From: Haladaptatus sp. QDMS2
GTDB lineage: Archaea; Halobacteriota; Halobacteria; Halobacteriales; Halococcaceae
Assembly (NCBI RefSeq): GCF_029338295.1
Contig: NZ_CP119791.1
Span: 2,728,001-2,792,000 of the forward strand
Length of the DNA stretch: 64,000 bases
Direction: 5' to 3'
Positions 9,239 through 18,267 of this stretch are shown here, in pieces. Position numbers and translations under genes: made by a program. A model generated the notes under the pieces. That model was not told the DNA's origin. It searched no databases and worked only from the letters and a program-made list of their open reading frames with translations. The number at the start of each line of letters is the position of its first letter. Position 1 is the stretch's first letter.

Positions 9239-11646
9239 TGGCAGGACTCGCAGGTCGGGTCGGAGACGCGACAGAGGTCTCCCTCGTCTGTGTTCGATTG
9301 CTCGCCGCGGGTCTGGGTCTTCCCGTATTCATCTAGGTCGAGGGTGGACTTCTCGATTTGACTCGCGCCGAGCGTTCTGAGGTAATAGGTCGTCTTCAGG
9401 CCGAGTTCCCAGGCGGTGGTGTAGATGTCGTCTAAGAGTTTGCCGTCGGTGGCCGGGAAGAAGACGTTGTGGCTCTGGCTCTGGTCGATCCAGACGCCTC
9501 GCTGGGCGGTGAGGCGCAACTGGTGGCGCGGGTCGATTTCGAACGCGCCGCGGTGTTTCTCGCGAAGTTCCGCGGGGATGTCTCGAATCTCTTGAATCGA
9601 GCCGTCGTGGTACTTGATTCGGTCCACCATGCCCGCATCCCAGAGACCCGCAGCTTTCAGGTCGGCGACGAGGGACTCGTTTACGACGGTGAACTCCCCG
9701 CTCATGTTCGACTTGACGTAGAGATTCGAGTAGATTGGTTCGATGGAGGGCGTCGTCCCCGCAATCGTCGAAATCGTCGCGGTGGGAGCGACCGCCATCG
9801 TATTCGAGTTGCGCATCCCGTGGTCGGCGACGTGGTCACGGAGTTCGTTCCAGTCGAGACGTTCGGTCACGTCGAGGGGAATCTCCCGGTAGCGTTCGGC
9901 TTCGAGCAGGTCGATGGTGTCCTGTGGGAAGATTCCACGTGACCACTTCGACCCCTCGTAGGAGTCGTACGAACCGCGTTCTGCGGCGAGTTTCGACGAC
10001 CCGAGAATCGCGTGGTAGGAGACGAACTCCTGGGCTTCGTCCGCGAAGACGACCGCTCGTTCGGAGGCGAACGGGATGTCCTGTTCGAGGAGAGCAGCGT
10101 GAAAGCCCATGACGCCGAGGCCGACAGGTCGATGGCGCAGGTTCGACCGCTCTGCTTCCTCGGTCGGGTAGAAGTTCAGGTCGACCACGTTGTCGAGCAT
10201 TCGCATCGCTGTCTCGACGGTGTCGGCGAGTTTCTCGCGGTCGAGGCCGCCTCCGGTGACGTGTCGAGAGAGATTTACCGAGCCGAGATTGCAGACGGCC
10301 GTTTCCTCCGCGTTCGTGTTGAGCGTGATTTCGGTACACAGATTCGAGGAGTTCACCACGCCGGCGTGGTCCTGTGGCGACCGGACATTACACGGGTCTT
10401 TGAACGTAATCCAGGGGTGACCCGTCTCGAACAGCCGGGTGAGCAGTTTCCGCCAGAGGTCTTTCGCGGCGACCTGCTCGTACTGGCGAAACTCGCCCGC
10501 CTCGGCACGGCGCTCGTACTCACGGTACTTCTCTGTGAACTCCTGACCGTAGGTTTCGTGGAGGTCGGGCACCTCGTCGGGAGAAAAGAGCGTCCACTGC
10601 TCGTCGGCCTGGACGCGCTCCATGAACAGGTCTGGAATCCACGCGGCGGTGTTCATGTCGTGGGTGCGACGGCGCTCATCGCCCGTGTTCCGGCGCAAAT
10701 CGACGAACGCCGGGAAGTCGAGATGCCAGCATTCGAGATAGGCGCAGGCCGCGCCGCGACGCTTTCCCGAGCGGTTGATGGCCGCCGTCACGTCGTTCGA
10801 AATCTTGAGGAACGGGACGACGCCGGTGGATTCGACGCCCGTGCTCTCGATGAGTGCTCCCGCTGCCCGGAGATTCGTCCAGTCGTTGCCGAGGCCCCCG
10901 GACCACTTCGAGAGATTCGCGTGCTGTTTGTAGGCGTCGAAGATGTCGTCCAAATCGTCGCGAACGGTGGTGAGATAACACGACGAAAGCTGTGGATGGG
11001 CAGTTCCGGCGTGGAACAGCGTCGGTGTCGAGGTGACGAAGTCGAGCGATGAGAGGACGTCGTAGAAATCGACGGCGTGGTCGATTCGTCGCTGTTCGTC
11101 CTCGTTCAACGCGAGACCCATCGCCACGCGCATCCAGAACGTCTGGGGGAGTTCGAGCGGTTGTTCGTCCGTCTCTGGGCGCAGGAAGTACCGCTGGACG
11201 AGCGTCTCCATTGCCATATAGTCCAGTCGGTCGTCGCGTGACGGGACGAGACAGTCTGCGAGTTCGTCAAGGTCGTACTCGCCCATTCGGGCGTCGAGCA
11301 GGCCGCTGTCCACGCCCTCGCGGATGCTCGCCTTGAAGTGGTCGCGATACGCCCTATCCACGTCGTCGGAGAGCGGTGTGCCGAGCAGACGTTCGTAGTA
11401 CCCACGGCGAAATACGGCGGCCGCGAGGCGGTCGAACAGGGGGTCGCGCTCGATGCGAGCAGTGAGCGACTGGACGACGGCCTCAAACAGTTCTTCGCGC
11501 GACGTCCCGTCGTAGAGGGTGCGTTCGATTTCAGAGACGAGTTCGTTGCGCACGTCGGGTGCGAGCGACCCCTCGACGCTCCCCGATGCACGGTCGAGTA
11601 TCGTCTGTACCGAGTCGGTCTGTGAGTTGGATTGTTGGTAACTCAT
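9235..11646 (-). CDS. nrdA: ribonucleotide reductase large subunit, class I
   Basis: An 803-residue R1 subunit reducing ribonucleoside diphosphates. The active site shows N435-x-C437-x-E439 (thiyl Cys 437), with the redox cysteines C223 (SSCYL) and C452 (VCNLGSVNL), and a C-terminal CESC pair (C799, C802) that passes electrons from thioredoxin or glutaredoxin. No convincing N-terminal ATP-cone precedes the first helical domain, so overall activity control by dATP may be absent. It is the first large gene of the nrdA-nrdB operon and is preceded by a possible 34-codon leader frame that overlaps its start. Confidence 0.97.
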   Translation of the reverse strand: MSYQQSNSQTDSVQTILDRASGSVEGSLAPDVRNELVSEIERTLYDGTSREELFEAVVQSLTARIERDPLFDRLAAAVFRRGYYERLLGTPLSDDVDRAYRDHFKASIREGVDSGLLDARMGEYDLDELADCLVPSRDDRLDYMAMETLVQRYFLRPETDEQPLELPQTFWMRVAMGLALNEDEQRRIDHAVDFYDVLSSLDFVTSTPTLFHAGTAHPQLSSCYLTTVRDDLDDIFDAYKQHANLSKWSGGLGNDWTNLRAAGALIESTGVESTGVVPFLKISNDVTAAINRSGKRRGAACAYLECWHLDFPAFVDLRRNTGDERRRTHDMNTAAWIPDLFMERVQADEQWTLFSPDEVPDLHETYGQEFTEKYREYERRAEAGEFRQYEQVAAKDLWRKLLTRLFETGHPWITFKDPCNVRSPQDHAGVVNSSNLCTEITLNTNAEETAVCNLGSVNLSRHVTGGGLDREKLADTVETAMRMLDNVVDLNFYPTEEAERSNLRHRPVGLGVMGFHAALLEQDIPFASERAVVFADEAQEFVSYHAILGSSKLAAERGSYDSYEGSKWSRGIFPQDTIDLLEAERYREIPLDVTERLDWNELRDHVADHGMRNSNTMAVAPTATISTIAGTTPSIEPIYSNLYVKSNMSGEFTVVNESLVADLKAAGLWDAGMVDRIKYHDGSIQEIRDIPAELREKHRGAFEIDPRHQLRLTAQRGVWIDQSQSHNVFFPATDGKLLDDIYTTAWELGLKTTYYLRTLGASQIEKSTLDLDEYGKTQTRGEQSNTDEGDLCRVSDPTCESCQ

Positions 11647-11747
11647 GGATAGATTTCAGCCGAGCGTTGCCACTCAGAGCCGGCGCAGAGCGCCGCTCGA
11701 AACCGAGAGCGGCCTCGGCCGCGGTGTATGCAGTCGTGCTCCGCCAT
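11643..11747 (-). CDS. possible 34-residue leader peptide coupled to nrdA
   Basis: ATG at 11747 opens a frame of 34 codons (begins MAEHDCIHRG, ends SAEIYP) whose TGA overlaps the nrdA ATG in an ATGA junction. A TATA-like TTTTATT on the minus strand (about 11777-11784) lies 30 bases upstream of this ATG, the usual distance for leaderless transcripts. Against it: third-position GC is about two thirds, lower than neighbouring genes, and no family is recognised. It may be a leader that couples translation, or an untranslated 5' region of nrdA. Confidence 0.33.
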   Translation of the reverse strand: MAEHDCIHRGRGRSRFRAALCAGSEWQRSAEIYP

Positions 11748-11778
11748 CGCGGTTAAACCTTTCCAATATTGGTTTCAA

Positions 11779-11800
11779 TAAAACAAATTTAGTTGTATTA
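11779..11800. promoter_or_regulatory. dyad operator candidate at the nrd promoter (copy B)
   Basis: Arms TAAAACAA and TTGTATTA around 6 bases, within a 28-base block (11773-11800) that matches copy A at 7123-7150 in 24 positions. On the minus strand the block contains the likely TATA box for the transcript leading into nrdA. A separate perfect palindrome CCAATATTGG sits directly beside it at 11763-11772. Confidence 0.62.
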
Positions 11801-11862
11801 AGAGGCCGTGAGTGCAACTCGACGTGTATCCGGGCAACGGTCGTGGAAAAATCGTGCGAACC

Positions 11863-13908
11863 TCAGGCTTCGCCGGGGGCCGGGACTCCGTCGTCTGCGT
11901 CGAGATCGAACTCCTTTCTGAGTTTCTGGATGCGGTCCCGGATGTCGGCGGCCAGTTCGAACTCCAAGTTGTCCGCCGCCTCCTGCATCCGGTCTTCGAG
12001 TTCGTAGATGAGGTCCAACGCCTCGTCGTCCGTCTCCGGAGTCACGCGGGCGACGTTGCGCTGTTTCTTCTTGCTCCCGGGGAGACTCGTCTTCCCGACT
12101 TCCTTCTGGATAGTCTGGGGTTCGAAGCCGTGTTCCTCGTTGAACTCGGTCTGAATCTGCCGACGGCGCTGGGTCTCGTCGATGGCCGTCCGCATCGCAT
12201 CGGTCGTGTCGTCGGCGTAGAGGATGACCTCGCCGTTGACGTTGCGGGCAGCGCGTCCCATCGTCTGGATGAGCGTCGTCGAAGACCGGAGGAAGCCCTG
12301 CTGGTCTGCGTCGAGGACGGCGACTAGCGAGACTTCAGGAATGTCGAGGCCCTCGCGCAGCAGATTGATGCCGACGAGCACGTCGAACTCGCCGAGGCGC
12401 AGGCCGCGAATCAACTCGTGGCGCTCCAGCGTATCCGTCTCGTCGTGCATGTACTCGACCGCCACGCCAGCCTCCTCGAAGTATTCGGTGAGGTCTTCTG
12501 CCATGCGTTTCGTGAGCGTCGTCACGAGGACGCGCTCCTCGCGCTCGACGCGCTCTGCGATTCGGTCGAGTAGGTCTTCGACCTGTCCCCCCGCCGGTGA
12601 AATCTCCACCTTCGGGTCCACGAGATGCGTCGGACGAACGATTTGTTCGACGATTTGCGCCGAGTGTTCACGCTCATAGTCTGCCGGCGTCGCACTCACG
12701 TACAGCGTCTGGTCGGTCTTCTCCTGGAACTCTTCGAAGGTGAGCGGCCGGTTGTCGTAGGCCGTCGGGAGACGGAATCCGTTGCCAACCAGCGAGTCCT
12801 TTCGCGATTTGTCACCCGCGAACTGACCCTTAATCTGTGGGAGCGTGACGTGGGATTCGTCGATGACGGTCAGGAAGTCGTCGGGGAAGTAGTCGAGCAG
12901 CGTGTACGGCGGGTCGCCCACCTGCCGGTTGTCGAGGTGGACCGAGTAGTTCTCGATGCCGGAGCAGTACCCCGTCTCGCGCATCATCTCTAAGTCGAAC
13001 GTCGTGCGCTCTTCGATGCGCTGGGCGGCGATGAGGTCGCCCTTGCGCTGGAAGTAGTTGATGCGGTCTTCGAGGAGGTCCTCGATTTCCTCGATGGCCT
13101 GTTCCAGACGCTGTTCTGGAATCGAATAGTGCTCTGCAGGGTGGACGAGGACGGCCGGTTCCTCGCTTTTGACCCCACCCTCCAGGGTGTCCACCTTCAA
13201 CATCCGGTCGATTTCGTCGCCCCAGAACTCGATGCGGACGGCGAACCGGCCGTACATCGGGAACACTTCGAGGGTGTCGCCGCGGACGCGGAACGTCCCG
13301 TTCGTGAAGTCGACGTCGTTGCGGTCGTAGTTCAGGTCCACGAGGCGTTTTAGCACCTCGTCGCGGTCGATTTGCTGACCCTGCTCTAAGCGCAGCGCCA
13401 TCGATTCGTAGTTGCGCGGGTCACCGAGGCCGTAGATGGCGGAGACGGAGGCGACCACGATGACGTCGTCGCGGGTCAGCAGCGAGCGCGTCGCCGAGTG
13501 GCGCAGGCGGTCGATTTCCTCGTTGATGGAGGCGTCCTTGTCAATGTAGGTGTCCGTCTGCTCGATGTACGCCTCTGGCTGGTAGTAGTCGTAGTACGAA
13601 ACGAAATACTCGACTGCGTTGTCCGGAAAGAGGTTCTTGAACTCTTCGTACAACTGGGCGGCGAGGGTCTTGTTGTGGGCGATGACGAGCGTCGGCTTCT
13701 GTATCTCCTCTATCACCCAGCTCACCGTGTTCGTCTTCCCCGACCCCGTCACGCCGAGCAGGGTCTGGCGGTCCATTCCCTCGCGAAACCCTGCCGCGAG
13801 TTGCTCGATTGCTTCGGGCTGGTCACCCGCAGGGTCGAACGGCGCTTCCACCCGAAACGGTCGCCCCTTTCCCGGTTGGTCTGGGGACAACGGACCGGAA
13901 TCACTCAT
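11863..13908 (-). CDS. uvrB: UvrABC excinuclease subunit B
   Basis: A 681-residue damage-verification helicase of nucleotide excision repair. Walker A GVTGSGKT at 52-59, the DNA-wedging beta-hairpin region [11 protein letters not shown] at about 105-115, DESH box in [11 protein letters not shown], helicase motifs V/VI ([23 protein letters not shown]) and a C-terminal UVR domain that contacts UvrC. The frame is open upstream to 14145, but similarity to the family begins just after ATG 13908 (MSDSGPLSP), and the earlier start would run into the convergently arranged MFS gene region. It lies upstream of nrdA on the same strand, 216 bases away. Confidence 0.97.
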   Translation of the reverse strand: MSDSGPLSPDQPGKGRPFRVEAPFDPAGDQPEAIEQLAAGFREGMDRQTLLGVTGSGKTNTVSWVIEEIQKPTLVIAHNKTLAAQLYEEFKNLFPDNAVEYFVSYYDYYQPEAYIEQTDTYIDKDASINEEIDRLRHSATRSLLTRDDVIVVASVSAIYGLGDPRNYESMALRLEQGQQIDRDEVLKRLVDLNYDRNDVDFTNGTFRVRGDTLEVFPMYGRFAVRIEFWGDEIDRMLKVDTLEGGVKSEEPAVLVHPAEHYSIPEQRLEQAIEEIEDLLEDRINYFQRKGDLIAAQRIEERTTFDLEMMRETGYCSGIENYSVHLDNRQVGDPPYTLLDYFPDDFLTVIDESHVTLPQIKGQFAGDKSRKDSLVGNGFRLPTAYDNRPLTFEEFQEKTDQTLYVSATPADYEREHSAQIVEQIVRPTHLVDPKVEISPAGGQVEDLLDRIAERVEREERVLVTTLTKRMAEDLTEYFEEAGVAVEYMHDETDTLERHELIRGLRLGEFDVLVGINLLREGLDIPEVSLVAVLDADQQGFLRSSTTLIQTMGRAARNVNGEVILYADDTTDAMRTAIDETQRRRQIQTEFNEEHGFEPQTIQKEVGKTSLPGSKKKQRNVARVTPETDDEALDLIYELEDRMQEAADNLEFELAADIRDRIQKLRKEFDLDADDGVPAPGEA

Positions 13909-13954
13909 TGGCCGGTGTTGGGCCCCGAGCCACTTGACCTGTGTGCCTGCCCAC

Positions 13955-15265
13955 TCAGAGAACGCCGTCGAACGACGGGGTGAGCGCCGCCCAACCGTGC
14001 TTCCTGACGTGCAACGAGAGGGCACAGACGAGGGCGATGACGCCGGCCACCGTGGCGATGGCGAAGGCGACGCGATACCCTGCGTCGGTGTAGATGCGCG
14101 ACCCGGCCACCGTCTCGCCGGTCCAGTAGGCGTCGAGGATGACACCCATCAGCGTCGGGAACAGCGCCGCGCCGATGTAGCCAAGGGTGTTCACCGTCCC
14201 CGTCGAGACGCCGCTCGCGGCGCTGTCGTGGCGCTCCTTGATGACCGTGTAGGCGATGGCGAACCCGCCCATCAGGAAGCCGATGAGGAAGAACATGGCC
14301 GCGACGAAGGCAAGCGGGGGCGTGCCAGAGAGTGCGACGCCGCCGAGGACGGCAGTGTAGACGAATCCCGCGACGACGAGAATCGCCGTCCGATTTTCGA
14401 GGCGGTCAGAAATCCACCCGAAGGTGGGCGGGCCGAGGACGAGACCGACGCTCCCGAGCAACGTGTAGGTCGACGCCTCGGTCACGGTCAGACCGTACTG
14501 CTGGACGACGAAGGGGACGCCCCACAGGCCGAGCAGCGTGATGTTGACGCCGATGATGCAAAACAACATCAGCCCCGCGAGCCACGTCTCGCGTTCTCTG
14601 AGGACGCCACCGAGGTTCGACGCGACTTCAGAGAGCGAGAGGGCGGGCGAGGACGGAACGCCGTCGATTGGGTCGAGGCCCGCTTGCTTCGGCGTGTCGC
14701 GGGCAAGGACGTAGATGGCCACCGCGAGGAAGAAGCCAAAGCTACCGAGGACGAGAATGGTATCGCGCCACCCGACACCCGCCACGACGATGGCGAGGGG
14801 CGTCGTCGCGAGGATACCGCCGAGCCCCGAAACCCCGACGGTCAGGCCGTTCAGGGTGGCGAACTCGTTCGCCCGATACCAGTTCGCGACGAATCGGAGG
14901 ATGGAGATGTAGATGACCGACGCGCCCAATCCGAGCAGGGCGCGGCTCGCGAACGCCGTGACGAAACTGTTCGCAAAGGCGAACGCGACTGCCCCGATAC
15001 TCATGACGAGGACGGCGACGGTCGCGGTTTTTCTGATACCAGCGCGGTCTACGAGCACGCCGGAGGGTAACTGGAGCGCGGCGTAGATGTAGAAAAACGC
15101 AGCGTGCAACGTGCCGAGACCCGCGCCGGTGGTGTCGAATGCGCGCATCAGCTCGTCCGCGAGGACGGCAGTCGAGAGCCGATAGAGACTCACGAGGATG
15201 AACGCGACGGCGAGGGCCCCCCACACCACCCACCGGCGACGGGACGGGTCGGACCAGAAGTTCAC
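13955..15265 (-). CDS. MFS transporter
   Basis: A 436-residue major facilitator with 12 predicted membrane helices. The loop 2-3 signature [15 protein letters not shown] (about 62-77) and its second-half counterpart [12 protein letters not shown] (about 280) are clear. The pattern [18 protein letters not shown] is that of the NarK/oxalate-formate antiporter-like branch. Substrate cannot be read from sequence. It ends 46 bases upstream of uvrB on the same strand. Confidence 0.9.
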   Translation of the reverse strand: MNFWSDPSRRRWVVWGALAVAFILVSLYRLSTAVLADELMRAFDTTGAGLGTLHAAFFYIYAALQLPSGVLVDRAGIRKTATVAVLVMSIGAVAFAFANSFVTAFASRALLGLGASVIYISILRFVANWYRANEFATLNGLTVGVSGLGGILATTPLAIVVAGVGWRDTILVLGSFGFFLAVAIYVLARDTPKQAGLDPIDGVPSSPALSLSEVASNLGGVLRERETWLAGLMLFCIIGVNITLLGLWGVPFVVQQYGLTVTEASTYTLLGSVGLVLGPPTFGWISDRLENRTAILVVAGFVYTAVLGGVALSGTPPLAFVAAMFFLIGFLMGGFAIAYTVIKERHDSAASGVSTGTVNTLGYIGAALFPTLMGVILDAYWTGETVAGSRIYTDAGYRVAFAIATVAGVIALVCALSLHVRKHGWAALTPSFDGVL

Positions 15266-15320
15266 GTGCGGTGTGACAGTGAGTGTCGTAAAAAGTGTTC
15301 ACGAAGCGGCAGAGTTGCCG

Positions 15321-15476
15321 TCAGTACTCGAATTGGAGATTTTCCGGATGTTCCGACACGACCCACCAGCGGGCTTCCTCACGCGGATGGCGACGCTTCA
15401 GGTGCGTCGTGAGCGTCGCGTGGTTCGAAAAGTCTCGGCCACAGAGGTTGCACCGGTGGTGGTTGTTGTGTGGCAT
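15321..15476 (-). CDS. single C2H2 zinc-finger microprotein
   Basis: A 51-residue protein: short His/Asn N-terminus, one classical finger Cys 9-x2-Cys 12-x12-His 25-x4-His 30 (HRCNLCGRDFSNHATLTTHL), then a conserved-looking tail with WW at 37-38 and a terminal FEY. The finger spans residues 8-30. Such one-finger proteins occur in haloarchaea and some act as small regulators or DNA/protein-binding adaptors, but a role here is unknown. The gene sits alone between the MFS and ferritin-like genes. Confidence 0.85.
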   Translation of the reverse strand: MPHNNHHRCNLCGRDFSNHATLTTHLKRRHPREEARWWVVSEHPENLQFEY

Positions 15477-15582
15477 ACTATACCAATCGACGGCGAGAAG
15501 AATGAATTTGCGTGCTGGACGACCGACGAATCGGTGTAGAAGACGGTGGGGGGAGCTATCGAGTCACCGCCAAACGCACCGG

Positions 15583-16212
15583 TCAGCAGACCGGTTTCGG
15601 GTTCACTCCCATGCCTTCGAGCGTCTCCGTATACTCTCGGTAGGCCGCCTGCAGTGCCTCGCTCGCGGCGTCGAGTGCGGTTGCCCAGTCCTCCTCTGCG
15701 TCACAGAGTTCCGCGAGCGCGGCGACCGCCTGTTCTTCCTGCTCGTCCAGGTCGCTCGAAAGGTCACGGAACAGCTGGGAAGTCTTCGGGTCTGCCTTCC
15801 CGACGAAGAAACCGACGAGTTGCTTCTTCGACGCCCGGGCGACGAGAACGCGCCCGCAGAACCCGCCGAGGCGGGCGATGGGGTCTTCGAGGTCGCGGAG
15901 GTAGGTCTGAATCGCCGGGACGCGGTCGCCGAGGTCATCGTCGTCGAGTTTTGCAGCGACCTGCTCGTAGTGGTCGTACTCGTCTTCGGCGGCCGCCTCG
16001 AACACGGCGCGCGCGGTGTCGTTTTCCTCAGACTCCGCCCATGCCTCGAACGTCTCTGCGGCGGTGTGTTCTGCCGTGGCGGCGGCCTTCAGGACGGGTT
16101 TCTTGTCCAAGTCGCCGTGCGTGTCGGCGTAGAGTGCCTTCGAGGAGCCAAGTCGTGAGAGCGGTGTCTTGTTCTCCTCTCGGACGGTGTCGAGGAAGTC
16201 CTCTGGAGTCAT
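15583..16212 (-). CDS. ferritin-like (rubrerythrin-family) protein
   Basis: A 209-residue helical protein. The first half has paired carboxylate/His motifs of a ferritin-like four-helix bundle: ATAEHTAAETFEAW (about 47-60) and EDEYDHYEQV (about 78-87). The C-terminal part (about 125-200) is helical and acidic without a rubredoxin domain. It probably binds a di-iron or single-metal site and may take part in oxidative-stress or iron handling. The ATG at 16212 is close to the divergent SLC13 gene, leaving a 110-base shared promoter region. Confidence 0.75.
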   Translation of the reverse strand: MTPEDFLDTVREENKTPLSRLGSSKALYADTHGDLDKKPVLKAAATAEHTAAETFEAWAESEENDTARAVFEAAAEDEYDHYEQVAAKLDDDDLGDRVPAIQTYLRDLEDPIARLGGFCGRVLVARASKKQLVGFFVGKADPKTSQLFRDLSSDLDEQEEQAVAALAELCDAEEDWATALDAASEALQAAYREYTETLEGMGVNPKPVC

Positions 16213-16322
16213 AGCATGCGATACGACTGCTCGCCGGATTTATCCATCGGTGTCGGTTACGTCTGCTCCGCGGGCTTTGGCCGGCGAGGGACCCGCACAT
16301 GTGACAACTGACCGACTATACT

Positions 16323-18188
16323 ATGGCGTCTGCTGTCGTACGGGCTGTAATGCTCCTTCTGGCCACGCAAGTTGGGGGCGACCTCCCTCCGCTTACGGTG
16401 GATATGCTGGTCGTTTTCGGCATCGCTCTCCTTGCGTTCAGCCTGTTCGTGAGCGAGCGCGTCCCCGTCGACGTGACGGCGCTCATCATTATGTTCGTGC
16501 TCATCGTCCTCGGTTCCTGGACGAATATCACGCCCGAAGAGGGTATTTCCGGATTCTCCAACATGGGAACCATCACCGTCCTCGCGATGTTCGTACTGAG
16601 CGCGGGCATCACCCGAACCGGGGCAGTCCAGCGCCTCGGCACACGAATGGCGGCGTACGCTGGAACGGACGAACGCAAACAACTGCTCGCCACGCTCACA
16701 GTCGCCGGAATCCCTTCAGGATTCATCAACAACACACCCATCGTCGCGATGCTCGTTCCCGTCGTCTCTGACCTCGCACAGAAGGGGCGCACCTCTCCAT
16801 CGAAACTCCTCATCCCCCTCTCGTACGCCTCCATGGTGGGCGGCATGCTCACGCTCATCGGCACTTCGACAAACCTGGTCGCGAGCAGCGTCTCCGCACG
16901 CCTCATCGACCACCCATTCTCCATGTTTGAGTTCACGAAACTCGGCGTCCTCGTGTTCTTAACGGGGGCGATCTACCTCATCTTCGTCGGTCACCGGCTG
17001 ATTCCAGAACGCATCAAGCCCGCTGAAAACTACGTCACCGAGTACGACCTCGCGCCGTATCTGGCGGAAGTCGTCGTCAACGAAGCGTCACCGCTGGTGG
17101 GTCAACGTCTCCGAGGGGGGCTTCGCAGCACAGAGTTCGACTTCGACGTTATCCAGGTGATTCGAGAGGGAGAGACGTTCCTCGAGCCGTTGGACAGCGT
17201 CAGAATTCGTGCGAACGATAAACTCGTCCTCCGAGCGAACATCGACATCGTTCGACGGCTCGTGGCGACTAAAGGGCTGTCGCTCGGGTCGACAGACGGC
17301 AGCAGCGACGAAGCGCTTGCGACTGACCTGGGGTCACAGACACTGGCCGAACTCATCCTCCCCTCCTGGTCCGGGCTCTTGGGGCAATCGCTCCGAAGTT
17401 CCACCTTTCGACAGCGGTACGACGCGAACGTACTGGCGATCCGCCGCGGAGGTGAACTCCTCCAACAACGGTTGAATCACATTCGCCTCCGAAGTGGTGA
17501 CACGCTGTTGATTCAGGCGACCGAGGAGAGCCTCGACAAATTGTCGAACGACCGTGACATCATCGTCGTCTCCCAAGCGCCACAACGGGAGTTTCTCGAA
17601 TCGAAGACATCGCTCGCAATTGGGATTGTCGTCAGCGTCGTCGTCCTCGCCGCACTCGGCGTCCTCGACATCCTCGTCGCGGCAATCGGTGGCGTCATCG
17701 CAATGGTTCTCGGCGGTATCCTCAGACCCCACGAGATTTACGATGCCGTCGATTGGGACGTCATCTTCCTGCTCGCCGGCGTCATCCCACTGGGAATGGC
17801 GTTCGAACAGACGGGCGCAGCCACCCTCCTCGGTGGCCTCGTTGCGTTGAGCGGCAACGTCCTCCCCCTCATCGGCGTTCTGTGGGTGTTTTACGTCGTC
17901 ACGGCGCTGATGACCGCGCTCCTCAGCAATACCGCGAGCGTCGTCCTGATGATTCCCGTCGCCGTTTCCACTGCAGCTCAGGTGGGTGCGAACCCGTTCG
18001 CGTTCGTCCTCGCGGTGACCTTCGCGGCGAGCGCCGATTTCATGACACCGATTGGCTACCAGACGAACCTCCTCGTCTACGGCCCCGGCGGGTATCGATT
18101 CACCGACTACTTCCGGGTGGGTGCACCGCTTCAAGTGCTTCTCTCGCTCGTAACGGTGCTCGGAATCGCGTTCTTCTGGGGTTTGTAG
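16323..18188 (+). CDS. SLC13-type anion carrier with two TrkA-C domains
   Basis: A 621-residue ArsB/NhaD-superfamily membrane protein. N-terminal helices (about 25-200) include GIPSGFINNTPIVAMLVP and GTSTNLVASS, and C-terminal ones (about 430-620) repeat the pattern with LLSNTASVVLMIPVA and GYQTNLLVYGPGGY; these paired SNT/TN motifs are the substrate hairpins. Two soluble TrkA-C domains (about 225-310 and 330-410) lie in the central loop. This is the arrangement of SAC1-like sulfate or dicarboxylate carriers. Two sulfurtransferase genes follow, which fits but does not prove a sulfur substrate. Confidence 0.9.
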   Translation: MASAVVRAVMLLLATQVGGDLPPLTVDMLVVFGIALLAFSLFVSERVPVDVTALIIMFVLIVLGSWTNITPEEGISGFSNMGTITVLAMFVLSAGITRTGAVQRLGTRMAAYAGTDERKQLLATLTVAGIPSGFINNTPIVAMLVPVVSDLAQKGRTSPSKLLIPLSYASMVGGMLTLIGTSTNLVASSVSARLIDHPFSMFEFTKLGVLVFLTGAIYLIFVGHRLIPERIKPAENYVTEYDLAPYLAEVVVNEASPLVGQRLRGGLRSTEFDFDVIQVIREGETFLEPLDSVRIRANDKLVLRANIDIVRRLVATKGLSLGSTDGSSDEALATDLGSQTLAELILPSWSGLLGQSLRSSTFRQRYDANVLAIRRGGELLQQRLNHIRLRSGDTLLIQATEESLDKLSNDRDIIVVSQAPQREFLESKTSLAIGIVVSVVVLAALGVLDILVAAIGGVIAMVLGGILRPHEIYDAVDWDVIFLLAGVIPLGMAFEQTGAATLLGGLVALSGNVLPLIGVLWVFYVVTALMTALLSNTASVVLMIPVAVSTAAQVGANPFAFVLAVTFAASADFMTPIGYQTNLLVYGPGGYRFTDYFRVGAPLQVLLSLVTVLGIAFFWGL

Positions 18189-18267
18189 CCGCGTGAGGGT
18201 CGACGAGTGGGTTGCGGGACGCGTCGCTACGAGATGCTGTGCACAATAAACGTAGTGATGAAGGCGT

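Noticed and set aside
13909-14145. Longer N-terminus for UvrB
   Set aside because: The extra 79 residues are Ser/Pro/Arg-rich, overlap the convergently read MFS coding bases on the same strand in another frame, and lie outside the family alignment.
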